From Owenia fusiformis (taxonomy: Eukaryota; Annelida; Polychaeta; Sabellida; Oweniidae): a stretch of DNA of 64,000 bases. Below, piece after piece: positions 36,605-49,700 of the stretch. The position numbers and the translations under genes are program-made. The stretch covers positions 10,791,375 to 10,855,374 of the forward strand of contig CAIIXF020000005.1 of the NCBI GenBank assembly GCA_903813345.2, in the 5' to 3' direction. The notes beneath the pieces were generated by a model. The model had not been told where the DNA came from. It was given only the letters and a program-made list of their open reading frames with translations, and did no database searches. The stretch's first letter is position 1. The number at the start of each line of letters is the position of its first letter.

Positions 36605-37299
36605 TAATTGAGAATTTATGTAACAATCATTTAAATACTACATTGAATTCGTCTTTTATCTGGAAATAATTGTTTGAAATCATTTATGTGCATGGATAAA
36701 AATCTTAATGTTTGGAGGATACAAAATATTGGACAGCAAAACCTAAATTCACCACAAAATTACAATATTTTGTCTGATGTTTTCATTGTCTGTCATTTAA
36801 AAGGAAAGCCTTAAGGGCACATTCTGGCGAAATCTTAACAAATGATGCACTAGCAATGTTAATTTAACCAGTGTCTTGGAGGATACAAAATATTAGACAA
36901 ATGGTATATGCATAGAAAAAACATTTCATTGCATGGGTAACACACATCCAACATCGCCCTTTTAAGAGCTGATGTCAAACAAATTTTTTATGCAGTTTAA
37001 AAAATACCACGCAATCGATGCTAGATGTATGTATGTGCTTTAATCCGGTTTGTAGCACCACAAACGCGTAATGACTGTAAACGACAATGGGGAAATCACA
37101 GACAATCGGGATCTGTTTGATGGTTTAAAAAGGGAAGGAGCGTCCACTTAATCAATTCGAGAAAATAAATGTGGGAATATTTGAGAGAACAGGAAAGTCC
37201 GCCCACGGCCAAGAAAACAAAATTGGAAATGAATATTCTTAAATATTTCCACGATTGAACAATGTGAACCAGATGACCAAGATTTGTATGGGGTAATCA

Positions 37300-37444
37300 T
37301 ATTATCCTATAGTCGGTTCAGGATATTGGGATTATCCCTTGACCAATATGATATATTTTCCCCCCGGGACCTGCGGCCCTCGGGCAAATATATTATATTT
37401 ACCTTGGGATAATCCCGATACCCTGAACCTCATATAGGATAATC
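37300..37444. repeat. palindrome with GC-rich loop
   Basis: Arms of 38 bp (ATTATCCTATAGTCGGTTCA, then GGATATTGGGATTATCCC) are about 87 % matched. The loop holds CCCCCCGGGACCTGCGGCCC, the most GC-rich spot of this region. A comparable loop occurs at 61804. Confidence 0.65.
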
Positions 37445-37610
37445 TCTATGTATCTCATATATCTCAAATAATATGGATAACAATGACATTATGGATAGCA
37501 ATTATCTAAAAATAATATGAGCTGAGAGGGAATTTTCCCTTGTCATTTAAGGTTCTGTAGTGGAGCACAAGGCAATGTTCGTGGTAAGTTATCTTAAGAT
37601 TAATATTGTA

Positions 37611-37829
37611 GAAATTTCGCAACTCACTTATAGCATGTTCATAATTCCCGCATAACGTACAACTTATGAAGCGTTTGATTACGTCAACATTTATTGTGCA
37701 GCTCTATACATCCATACGTGTGATATTCTAACGTATAGTCGATTTACAAGAATGTCATTCTTATGGACATATTGAGCTGCGCAATAAGTGATGACGTAAT
37801 GAAACGTTAAGTGAGTTGCGAAATGTCTC
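37611..37829. mobile_element. short TTTCGCAACTC-ended foldback element
   Basis: 219 bp between TA flanks, ends GAAATTTCGCAACTCACTTA and the complement. Shares internal blocks with the composite element at 30844, of which it is a compact version. Confidence 0.75.
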
Positions 37830-38000
37830 TATTGGCATGACGGTCTACAATCCCATATCCTAAAACAGATAGGACGGAGGATGCAAGTCACTTTAAGAAG
37901 GTGCTTATTTTGAGGTACACATTTTGCTTGTAAAGCGATAGCTTTCAATAAAGGAAAGTGGTTTAAGTAGCTTGATTCGGTCACCTTGACAACATATCGT

Positions 38001-38092
38001 TTATTTATTAAACAGAAAAATCTAAAAGTAGGTCACTTTGTCGAAGAAGGTCAACGTGACCTACTTTTAGATTTTTCTGTTCGATAAATATA
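38001..38092. repeat. perfect hairpin (26-bp stem)
   Basis: The stem arms at 38011-38036 and 38056-38081 are exact complements (AACAGAAAAATCTAAAAGTA then GGTCAC), with a 19-base loop. Weaker pairing extends about 10 bp outward. Small inverted-repeat element or possible small-RNA precursor; no TIR family match seen. Confidence 0.7.
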
Positions 38093-38276
38093 GGATTATA
38101 GTAGTGCCAATATTAATCTTTGTACTTGTTTGTGAAAACGATGTTTTTGTCGTCTGTTTTCTGTAACTCTTATGAAACCTAAATGGTCCATAGTGCATTT
38201 AGGCTTCCACTTTACTATTCAACAGTAACGTTTGATTTATTTTGTATTGACTATTCAACTATTGATATTATAGGTA

Positions 38277-38948
38277 CACTCCACTCCATAAGTTTGGCAA
38301 CCCTTTTTCTCCATTGAACTACGTGTTAAAGCCTCTTTACGTTTGAATTTTTATTTACTTAACCGGCAATGAAATAACTTATGATATTGATGGAAACGTA
38401 ACTTGACTTTATTTCCAATACCTCCAAATTTTCTCAATTTTTGTCTTCAATTACAATAGGTCGAAAATTGATGATAAATTTGATGAATTTTTGAAAATCG
38501 TCATTCTCATGTAATCCAATGGGAAATGGAGGGTTCGGGGCAAATCAGAAATCAGGATATCTTTTTAGTAAAAGATTCAGCAAAAAATATTTTTATATAG
38601 AAAATTGAATTGTCTAACTTTTTTGAACACTAAGTGTTTAGTTTATTTGATGAATATTAAAGTTACAGCGCTTCAAAATCATTTTTGAAAATCATTTTTC
38701 GCCTCCTGTGTTATTTCAATGGGAGAGGTTTTTTGAAAAACAATTTTGACTTTGACAATTTTCAACCTATTGTAATTGAGGAAAAAATTGAGAAAATTTG
38801 GAGGTTTTGGAATTGAAGTTAAATTACGTTTCCATCAATAGTATAAGTATTTTCATCGCAGGTTAAGTAAATAAAAATTCAAATGTAAAGAGGCTTTAAC
38901 ACGTAGTTCAATGGGGGAAAAAGGTTGCCAAACTTATGGAGGGGAGTG
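38277..38948. mobile_element. CACTCCCCTCC-ended MITE, copy 3
   Basis: Complete with TA flanks: CACTCCACTCCATAAGTTTG at the left and CAAACTTATGGAGGGGAGTG at the right, 672 bp. Its arms match copy 2 closely, but the centre is shorter and partly in the other orientation. Confidence 0.88.
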
Positions 38949-39172
38949 TAACTAAATTGATGAGTGTGTAATTAGCTCAGTTTCTGTATTGCACGACATA
39001 CAACAGTCCTGGAGGTACAGTGAACACATTGAACATGAAAGATAATTTGTAAGTTAGATAATTCAATACTTTAGGTAGCAACACAGAATAATAAATAGTT
39101 TTATTTTAAAGAATGCACAGTAACAAAAGAAGAGTATACATTTGTATTATTGTTTTTAATAACCCAGATGCG

Positions 39173-39602
39173 AGTAGAAATAATCTTGATTTACGTCATT
39201 AAAAATTCAAAATTCAGTCAAAATAATATCATATTTGAAATCTACATCTAAAATTACATCTAGAAATGTGGTTTTAAAAAGTGTTAATCAACTTTGAAAA
39301 ATTAATTTTCTTTGAAAATGTGACTTCTAGCTCGGGGAGATTCCCCTTAGACCCCATGCTATAAAATCACTAAAAATGAAATATCTTTTCTATTAGTGGA
39401 CAGATAATATTTTGCTTTACTGGACATATTTTCATTAGTATAAGTATCAGACGCATAAGGGTTATATGAAAATTGAGCCACTTAAGTTGATAATATTCAA
39501 GTTTAAGGGAACTTTCTTGTATACCTGCCATGTTAATTAACCCGAATCAGCCACCTGGTAGTGAAACTGGTAACTACCTACTCGCATTTGGGTAATCGAT
39601 GG
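39173..39602. mobile_element. MITE with CCCAGATGCGAGTAG ends, copy 1
   Basis: CCCAGATGCGAGTAG at the left, CTACTCGCATTTGGG at the right, TAA on both sides. The 3-bp TAA duplication fits PIF/Harbinger-type insertion, though the terminus is not typical of that group. 430 bp, non-coding. A shorter inverted relative lies at 41087. Confidence 0.7.
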
Positions 39603-39690
39603 ATTCTTAAAGTTCATTGTTCTCTTACCATAATGTGCAATGCAAGTTATTATAGAAACAAATTTTCCGTTAATCATCCCAGAATCTTAA

Positions 39691-40476
39691 AGTCCCCGTG
39701 TAATGTTTGAAAATATGTTTTTATCATTCGTTTACTATTTATCATGACTTTAAAAGTTATTTAGAGATTTTTTGAAAAGAAATATTTTGGAAAAAAAGTT
39801 GTCGGCTTTTCATTTCTCAAATATTCAAATTTCCCGCCATTTTAAAAAAAAAGTTGAAATTTTTTAATCATCAAATATTCCACCATACATTTCAAAAGCA
39901 CCTATGCAAAGATTAAACAAAGGACACCATTTCAATAATAAAATGCCATATCTAATGTGCCACTTCAATGTTTTAGCATATCAAAATTATTTTGCAACCT
40001 GAGTGATGTCATCGATGCCTCACTCAGGTGACAATTTTTTTTTGAAAAAATGAAAATATTTTTTCTATGTCAATCTTTTCTAAATGCGCTAAACTTCAAA
40101 AGGTTAAAAGGAAGAATATATTATGTTTTAGATATTATTGTACCATCGGTTTCTATGAGAACTAAAATTTTGAAATGCATTTTTCTCTGAACTATTTTCA
40201 TGGATTGATGAGTTCATTTCTTGCTTATTTATGAACCAATTTTCTTATTTTTTTTCGGCAAAAACACGTGAGGATGAATGCTGTGCATTGGTATGAATTA
40301 TCGCTTATTAAAAGATATGTGTAACCTCTAAAAGTAGAAATTCACGATTTTCGAACAAAAAGTCCTTCAGGAACCACTTTTTGAAATTAAAATAAAAAGT
40401 TTCACATATCAGACTTTGATAACATTAGGTAAGACTACAATATAAGTCAAAGTGGTTTAAACTTTATATGGGGACT
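39691..40476. mobile_element. TTAA-flanked non-autonomous element, copy 1
   Basis: AGTCCCCGTG at the left and GGGGACT at the right are each flanked by TTAA (39687-39690 and 40477-40480). TTAA targets are used by piggyBac and Kolobok transposons. 786 bp without coding capacity. Its right end is about 70 bp from the receptor's poly(A) signal. A related inverted copy is at 61188-62229. Confidence 0.8.
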
Positions 40477-40546
40477 TTAAAAAACTTTGAAACCTTGTAT
40501 ATTTGAATTTCGAAAAGTGCACATCAGCATATTTGTATTCAACATC

Positions 40547-40552
40547 TTTATT
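40547..40552 (-). promoter_or_regulatory. candidate poly(A) signal of GABA-B-like receptor
   Basis: AATAAA on the minus strand, 172 bp after the stop codon at 40724. The first canonical signal downstream, giving a short 3' UTR. Confidence 0.6.
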
Positions 40553-40723
40553 ATAAAATTACCTCCATAATAATGTACAAAACATTGTGGAATACATTAA
40601 TATAATTCAATTAATTTTACCCTCTTTGTGTATGTTGTTTTAAATTGTGATTTGTATTCAGTGCAATAGCAGACTTCGACCAAAGAAGTCTATGTAGTTT
40701 GATAACAAAAAATACAACATGTT

Positions 40724-43700
40724 TCAGTCCTTAAACTGCAGAGTATTTCGTTGTAAAGTGATAGCGTCATTATCGACTAGTTCCAGCGTACTGCCCACAC
40801 CGGCATCAGCTTCTGCTGACTGCAGTTCTTCCATTGCGTCGTTAGTTCTAGCTCCCATCTGAGGCAGGTCTCTCACAATGACAGATAGTGGCTCAACTGG
40901 AGCGCTGGCTTTCTCTCGTTGACGTTTTGTTACAATCTAGAAGAAAGGTGATCGCCAATATGAAACAATGCAATTAATTTTAACGTAAGCAATGATAGCG
41001 TCGTCATCAACATTGCCTTTATAACGACACCAAATACGACGTATTAAAAGTGTACATAAATAAAATACGTTAGATATACATATACATCAGATGCGAGTAG
41101 GTAGTTACCAATTTGATGTAATTTTAAATGAACATTTCAAATATGACGCCACTTTGACTGAATTTGGAATATTTAATGACATAAATCACGATTATTTCTA
41201 CCTGCATCTAGTCTATCGTAGTTTGTGTTTTTATACATTGGATTAGTTTCGTCCCTCTAAGAAACAATACATCTAAACAAAATTTACCTTTGATGCTATA
41301 AGTATGCATAAGGTTAGTGCTACACCCGTCAATATGAAGGCTGCAGTTGTGCCATACTCAATAGATGGCGTTGAGTTAAGTAAGAGCATGACAGGTCCCC
41401 CTATCATCGTAAGTAACAGGATCACGAAAACGGCTATAGCCAGGAAGTGTACGTCAGTGAAAGAACCACGTGCAGATAATCTGAACATCAAAATAGTGAC
41501 AGAAACAGAATTAAAACGAAATATCAAAGAGCATAAAAGGTATAGGACATCTTATCATTAGAAAAGAGAAAAGCCCCGATTCAGCAGCTTATCACATAAG
41601 TATCAATTTTAAGCCATTACAAAAATGAATAGAGGCTCGCGTTACGTCTTTGTAAGGGAATGGATGAACTTCCGTCGACATTTTTATTTTCATTATACCC
41701 GCATCTTAATAATAACGCCTTTATAACCAGATTATTGTCTATAGAGTGTAACGACCCTGGGTACGCTCGTCCGGGAAGCTGTACAAGACATGAAAGGGAG
41801 TGTGCTAAATACAAAGCCCCGTGGGAATCGAACCCAGGATCTTCTGCTCCAAAGTCTGCCGATCTACCGCTCGAGCCAAAGATACACGAATATACGCAAT
41901 TTTGAAAAACTACTTACATTGCTGGCCATGCAAAGAACGTTCCTGAGAAGATGAGAAGTCCCTCAAAGAAAGCTAGCGCCACTTGCCAATATATTGCCCT
42001 CGATGATGTGCAGTATTGAGTGTTGTAATGTGTGATAGTTTGTGTAGCATCATCATACTGCAAACCAATATAACAGTTACTCTTCCATAACTTAAGTAAC
42101 ATTAACAGTTACTCCTCCATAAGTTTTGCAACTGGATGTCCCCATGGATAATTGTTGTGCCTCAATAATAATAGGTTTGGATTATGTGACTTTTTGAAAT
42201 CGCCAACCAAACAGGCTTTAACACGTGATCCAAAAGGTAGCTTCCGGCTGCAAAAATTTTGTAGGGGAGGACAGAGGGGGAATAACACCAGGGTTCAAAG
42301 ATGACATACGCTTATAATGTAAACCTGTATTGAGATGACATACAGCTCTGATTGGTCCAAATCGATAAACAAAAATGGCGGATTCAAAATTTTCTAATAA
42401 CGCTTCGAATAATGTTACGTTGATTCCTGGCGTATTAACCAATATCATATCCTGGTTTTTCACATCAAGATAAAGAAATATGTAAGGAATACGTTTAAAT
42501 CGATTAAAACATCACGACGACGCGCTATGTTCGAAAATTAACTGATGAGAATTTGCGCAAACGAAGGTGGTACGCAAGAGACGTATTATGTCAGTCATCG
42601 CTAAAGCTCTGGGGCTTACCCTCCTCTTAGGGGAGGGTAGTGTTGTAGACGAACCAAAGCTCACTTCTGAGTTTCCTTTTCTCAATTTATCTCTTGTCTA
42701 AAATTATTTGAATTATTTATACTTGATGTTAAAGGTGCAAATTGTGGATTATTATGCATTACATTCATTGTAAAATTGGGTTATTTTTGTTGAGTGGGTC
42801 GGTTTGACTCTTTACATCTTACAATCTCGTTACAATATTGTTCAGATCCAAAAGTACAACAGACTATACTTTTTCTAGAAGCTTAACATGACCTTAAAAT
42901 ACAAAAGCTAGTGAGCTGACACTACATTTTATAGTTTTGTCAAACCCAAAATGCCTATTTCAAGAAACATTTGAATATTTCGTTGAATGATATCGGGAAT
43001 TTTTAATGTTTAATGTGAAAAACAAGGAAATAAAGTACTAGTGCATAATAGGATAAAGCACATAGTGTGCATATTACTTGCCTTTTCGTCCAATTGTTCT
43101 TCCTTGAGCACAAACGTGTCTGTTACCTTCCAGAGCACCAATATAAAAATAACCACTAGATTTAAGATACCATACACACCAACTGGCCTCCAATCAAACT
43201 TCACCTAAAATGCATTCTTTTATAAAACATACGTAAAATGGGATTAAATTGTTTCTAATAAAAAGACAATGCAATTCTCACCTAGGTACAGAGGAGTGTA
43301 CATTGTACTCTATTACACTGTATGAAACCTGAGTCGAATGAAACGACAAGATCAGATTAAGTCACCTAGTTATGATTGGCTCCCGTCTCATTGCAAATCC
43401 CCAAGGATTCGACTAATAGTACAATGTACTCATAAAGAAGATCTCAATTGACTTAATGAAACACCCCGTGCAAATAAAGCATCAGATGTGTTCCGCTAGA
43501 AAGATAGTAATACATAACTGTCATTCTACATTGATCTATCTAATTGATTGGTAATCAATCAGCTAATCTCGCATCGATCACAATTTGTCTGTACGGAATA
43601 CAGATAAATACTTCAGCGATGTTGCGTAAATCAACTGAATATTTCTAAAATCCAGTTGATTTATGCAACATTTAAGGCATTCTTTAATCAGTCAAACTAC

Positions 43701-46700
43701 AGAATGTTTTGTTCAAAAAAGATATTGAATGACAATATTTGAGTAAATTGGTAGAACACGTTAAAATGGCAAATTTTAATTGTTTTCCGTATATCTTTTG
43801 GATTTATAAATAGTTAGCCTTAAATACTTTTTTCGCTACATACCTTTGGTGGGGTTCGATCTCTATGGTGTTTGTATGTTACATACATGGTGACAACCAT
43901 AGATGCATAAAACATAGTAAAGCCCATAGCAGTGAACCATAAGCCAAGCTGAAACAGATGGAATATGAGGTCCAAATCGATATTTTATTGGTCCCAACTG
44001 AAATCGAACTGGACACGAGTTGATAAGAGGGGATATTGGTCATAATTCTAATAACTGAAACAGGACGCATGTTAATTGACAACAATAATGTTTAACTTCA
44101 AGCTGACATAACAGAACAGTTGGAAATAAAACCAAAATTCGAGCGAGCACTAGATTCCAAAGGTTCTTTCAAAAGCATGCAGTTTTTCACCATTCTGAGA
44201 TTCCGTGATTTTGTAATTCTGTGATTTTGGGTCGAAGTTGTCAAAAGATCCCCAATGGAATTTTTGAAAAGTAGCCCCCTTCCCTTGGCGAAAGCTGGCT
44301 ACAGACTGTCTAGATTAAGATATAATAAGATAGATCATTCTGTCGCACATGATGTGGGACAGATAAAATCTATGAATCCTTCAGAGTGTCAAAAGGCAAG
44401 AAAGCCATTGCGCCCTATATAAGGATGGTTCCATCCCTATTCCTCAACCATATCTATTACCAGAATTCCTCTCATGTAACTTCAATGCCAATTAATCTCA
44501 AGATCAATTCCGCAATTGCAAGCAAACGAAAAAGAAAGAAATGACAAGTCGCGTTGAAAAATCCCATTTAAATTCAGACAAGTTATATCGATTAGTCGTA
44601 CTGACCTAGTTCTTTTATTGGGTAGCATGCTGGAAGTGGCAATCTTGTCCGAATCCTGACAGAATGACGTGTCATTTGTCGGACGATTAGTGAACGAGTC
44701 ATACATTGCATACAAATTAGGCCTCGGTAACCAGTAATGATTTAATCACAGTTACTCAACGTAATTTTAAGCATTTATAAAATAGATTAATACCTGACAC
44801 GTTTGTAAGTAATTGTGTCGATTTTTAAGTAGCGTCATATCAAAACCCTGGACGATGACAGCAATGTTGAGAATGACTGCTCCAAATGCCAACAGCCCGT
44901 TCATAACAGGCATGGTATATCTATCAACTCTGAAAGAACAAACTACACTTTTAAGTAAAGTCTGATACGAGTGATTGACACACATCCCTTCTCAGGTATC
45001 ACTGAATGGATAAAAGAATATGGTAAATGGGTTACCAATGTATTCTTTTTATCACTGAATGGATAAAAGAATATGGTAAATGGGTTACCAATATATTCTT
45101 TTTATTTTTTTATTTTAGATAAAAATAATACAGGACATCATAACCCACTCTTGACAATTTGTTTGTCTTAAAATAAATTATGATTTGAACTTTATTTCAC
45201 GTGCGATATCGACACAAGTGTCCTCATTTTAAATTCATATCTCATATATACAGTACATACAAATGACGATAAAATGCAAACCTTTACGCCATTGTTCCTA
45301 AAACACAATCAGTCATAAGTACAGCATACCCCAGTATGTCAACTACGAGAAGCTAGCGTGCATAGAAATATTTTCTAACAGCGCCTGACCCCTCGGCATA
45401 CAGGAATCATTTTTTCAATCCCAAAAAAACACAAAGGTATTGCGTATTCATACTGGAGAATTACGTTCTTACCTGGATCCTCTATACGTCCATTCAAACA
45501 CAACAAGTATTGTTGCGAGAATAATATTCATTGCCGCAAAGAAGGCAAATACATATCGAAGAGCTTTATCAATACCAACAATTTCTACTCTGCTTAGGTC
45601 CCCATCGAGTGGTTGACGCCCTCCTAAAATAATATGTTTCAAATGACTTATAAAATTGATATTTTCATCATAATTAAAACACAAACACCAAAGGTTTAAC
45701 TTTTGAATGTTTGGATGGCTTTTGGATTTTTGAAGAGTTTTACTTTTTTCATATGGACTTATAAAGGATTGATAGGGTTAAGAGCTTTTTTGTTACTTAG
45801 TATTCCCCCAGCATGCATACGCGGTGAAGAACTCATACTACGAAAATACGCGTAATACATATACAAGCACAGGTGACATGATAATAATGTAAAGACCAAG
45901 AAATATTAAAAAGTAAATCCCCAGTATCCTAAACAGTAGAAGATAGCCAATAAGTCATATGATTTGAATAAAATGGATATAAATAATGAAACTACACACC
46001 ATATTGGCATCACTGTACCCTTACCCTTCGGCTCCCATAGTTCTTTTTGTGTGACCAACCAATTTATAGCTTTAGTTTTTTCGTCATATATACCCACCGG
46101 CTTTCTCACTCCATCTGAAAATATGATACTTGTATGATTATTTTGACCTTTTAGTATTATTGTCATCCTTGCAGCGGTGCTTTAATCTGGCCTATTATAT
46201 AATTGTATGTTGCTGAAATATTTATTGAAGAAATTAAACATGTATTTGTCAGAACCACAAGATCCAAAAATAACCAAAATAAGACAATAACAAAAACACA
46301 AAAAATAATTCACATCTAAAATGTCAAGGACAAGTAAGAACACATCTATTAAAAAATCACAAAAAGTGGTGGAAGTCACATTTCTAAACAATATTTGCAT
46401 TGCAAATGGAGTGGTAAGATCAATATTTAAAAGTTCCACAACAGTACACAAGTAAAAGGTAGTAGAATTGCCAAGACCTTTGAATTGTCTGTAAAACATA
46501 AGCTGGAGAGGCCTTTCACTGACACACAGAAGGGGTTTTCTCGAAAATCCTTTTTGAACAACTCTATCTTAAGCCCGATTCTGTTAAGGTTCAATACATC
46601 ACTTCATTTATGTTCACTTCATTATCTCATTGCGAGCATCTTCAGTTTTAGAACAGTCCAACAATCCATGTGAAACCGAATCCGGAGTTAGCATGCCACA

Positions 46701-49700
46701 GTGCTCACATTGTTAATAGTTTTGAAGCTACGGTGGCAAACTTTAGCAGACTGAGTGTTTCCAAAGTATACACGATTCTATTGAATCTTGTATTTGTCTC
46801 AGTCGACTAAAACTAACATCATTAGCAGTTCTGTCTTGACATTCGGAGTTTTGTACTTAATTTATTGCATGTTTTACGATTTTTTTCTAAATTATTAGTG
46901 GAGGAAAATACCTACTAACTAAGTATTCGCGTAATGAATCTAGGCTGTATTTATTCAATATTCTGTCAATATCAGGAATAAACCCCTTCATAGAAGGGGA
47001 CGTCTCATTTAAATGTAGTCTGGTAAGAAATACAAATCTTTCTTAAGTTTCGAATGTGTTTGTAGAGATTCACCTAATGTCATGATTGTACTTTTTTGAA
47101 GGCTGGACTTGAATCTCCATTTGTTAGCTTACTTCATGGTATTTTCAATAAGTGTTTTTAAATGACCTTTCGAGGTGGCGATTAAAGTCAGGTCATCTGC
47201 AAGGGTCGGACACCCCGTGATACCCATGATTGGGCTTTTAATTGTATCTAGACATCCCAGTGTACAACTGAACCCAAACATAAGTGGATTTTGCAAATAA
47301 TTTATATAATCTACCGGTTAAACCAAGTGCAGAATTACAGATATTGTTAGTGATGAAATTCAAAAGTGTGATCATTATTCAAATGCGATTACTCAGAAAT
47401 ACAGCGTCTGTTCTTGCGCGATATTACCGATCTTTAAGAATTCTGCACGTTCTAACCCATTATTTGAATGATATTATTTATAGTATAAGCCAGCAGCTGC
47501 TTTCATGACTCCCATTCCTTTTAATGCAAATGTCTGCCCGAGATCTCATCGCACGTACTACATCTCCGATGATGTCTCTCTGTCCCCTTGGATTCTTTGC
47601 TGCTGCAATAACCTAGGTCATGGGCCAAAAGTGAATTTCGCGAGACAAAAATGACGACCATTTTGAAAATAGGCGAGCTTTTGAACCAGGAGTCATAGGG
47701 GAGTTTTCTGTATTGATGTTGAATAAAAATAACTTAAAACGGGAATCCTATCGACAGAGGTTTTAAGGCAAATGGTCCAAAAGTGGATCTCGCGAGACGA
47801 AATGGCGGCCATTTTGAAAATAGGCGAGCTTTTGAACCAGGAGTCATAGGGGGGTTTTCTGTATTGATGTTGAACAGAAATAACTTAAAACAGGAATCCT
47901 ATCGACAGAGGTTAGCTAGGAAATGGGCTAAAAGTGAATTTCGCGAGACAAAAGTGACGGCCATTTTGAAAATAGGCGAGCTTTTGAACCAGGAGTCATA
48001 GGGGAGTTTTCTGTATTGATGTTGAACAGAAATAACTTAAAACAGGAATCCTATCGACAGAGGTTTTAAAGCAAATGGTCCAAAAGTGAATTTCGTGAGA
48101 CGAAATGGCGGCCATTTTGAAAATAGGCGAGCTTTTGAACCAGGAGTCATAGGGGGGTTTTCTGTATTGATGTTGAACAGAAATAACTTAAAACAGGAAT
48201 CCTATCGACAGAGGTTTTAAAGCAAATGGTCCAAAAGTGAATTTCGTGAGACGAAATGGCGGCCATTTTGAAAATAGGCGAGCTTTTGAACCAGGAGTCA
48301 TAGGTTTTTTCTATATTGATGTTGAACAAAAATAACTTAAACAGGAATCCTATTGACAGAGGTTTTAAAACCGGCCAATTGTTGACAGACAGACGGACAA
48401 GTGAGTGATTGCAATAGCTCACCATGTGAGCTAACTATCACACACAACCTAAAACGTGTTGCTAAACTTTCCAAAAAGACTGATTTGAAGTGTGTTGCTA
48501 AACCTCACAGAATACTACTTTGAAGTGGACCTATTGAAAGGTTAACATACTCTTATTAAGGATAATTATCTGTTTTCTGCTAATTTTGACATATCTTACT
48601 AAAAATACATGAAGATGTTTCAACATGTTATCAACTTCAAATGCCTAGGATGCCATATATCAACAGGTTCTTCATCTGAGGTTCTATTTTTTTCTCAATA
48701 AAATATTATGAATGTTTCGTATACGTTTTATATTTGTGAAGGTATAGTTACCTACTAATTGGTCGATTTGTAGCCGTCCTATGCGATCCCCATTGTTTTC
48801 GAATGAAACTGGTCCCTAAAACAGATATTCACTATCATTAATTAGCATTATTTAAAAAATGTATCATACAGGGTGGCACAAAAGCACAGCAAACTAATTT
48901 CAAAACAACTACACAATAACTTACATTCTAAGTTCTACATACTAATGATTTTGAATGGAAATTAATTTTCCGGAGAGATTATTTGAGGTCTGTGGTTTTG
49001 AATAAATCCAGACGCTTTTCCACTTTAACCCAAACAATACGTTGTGATTTATCCAATGCTCGAATATTCCATTAAAATCACATGAAAGTTATTACAGTCT
49101 TTAAAGCACCTGCATTGAGTATGTGTTCCAGATTATTTTTCAAGTTACATATCTGTTTTTGCTAAGAATAGGACTAGAGTAGAGGATATCCTATTGTCTT
49201 AATCTAAAATAATAATGAATTTGAAATAAGATCTCATTTGACATTTGGATACAATAATTGTGAAGTTATAACCTGGATATCATGAAACATAATACAAAGA
49301 AGACCTTTAAACGAACCACAACAAATTGATCTCGAATCATTTGATGACAAATCTTACTCCTACTCAAGACTAATTGAAAAAGTTAATTGTCTTGTAATCA
49401 CACTTTCTCTACAAATGTTTCACCGAATTGACCACATGTCCGTGATATATAGACCAACCAAAGAAAAACCTCTTGATCCAGGTATTGATGAATATATGAA
49501 AAACGTTTACAGGATAGTTTCGATGCAAAAGACCCCTTCTTAAAAAACATTTGGGATGATACAAATAATTTATAGAGTGGCAATAAGCTTCGAACATACA
49601 GATTGTTTAAATATGGAGTAGTTAATGAACCATATGTATCTGAATACATTCCAAGGCACCACAGAACCATTCTTGCTAGACTGAGAACAGGTAGCCTCCC

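Noticed and set aside
41819-41893. Functional tRNA gene
   Set aside because: A and B boxes are present but acceptor and anticodon stems do not pair and no terminator follows, so it was called a SINE head.
46182-46499. Hydrophobic 105-codon frame as an extra membrane exon of the receptor
   Set aside because: All receptor phases already agree without it, and it follows the LINE C-terminal fragment, so it is probably the LINE tail region.
47621-48370. Coding tandem-repeat protein
   Set aside because: Unit length of 151-152 bp shifts the frame from unit to unit, and no splice signals support exons.
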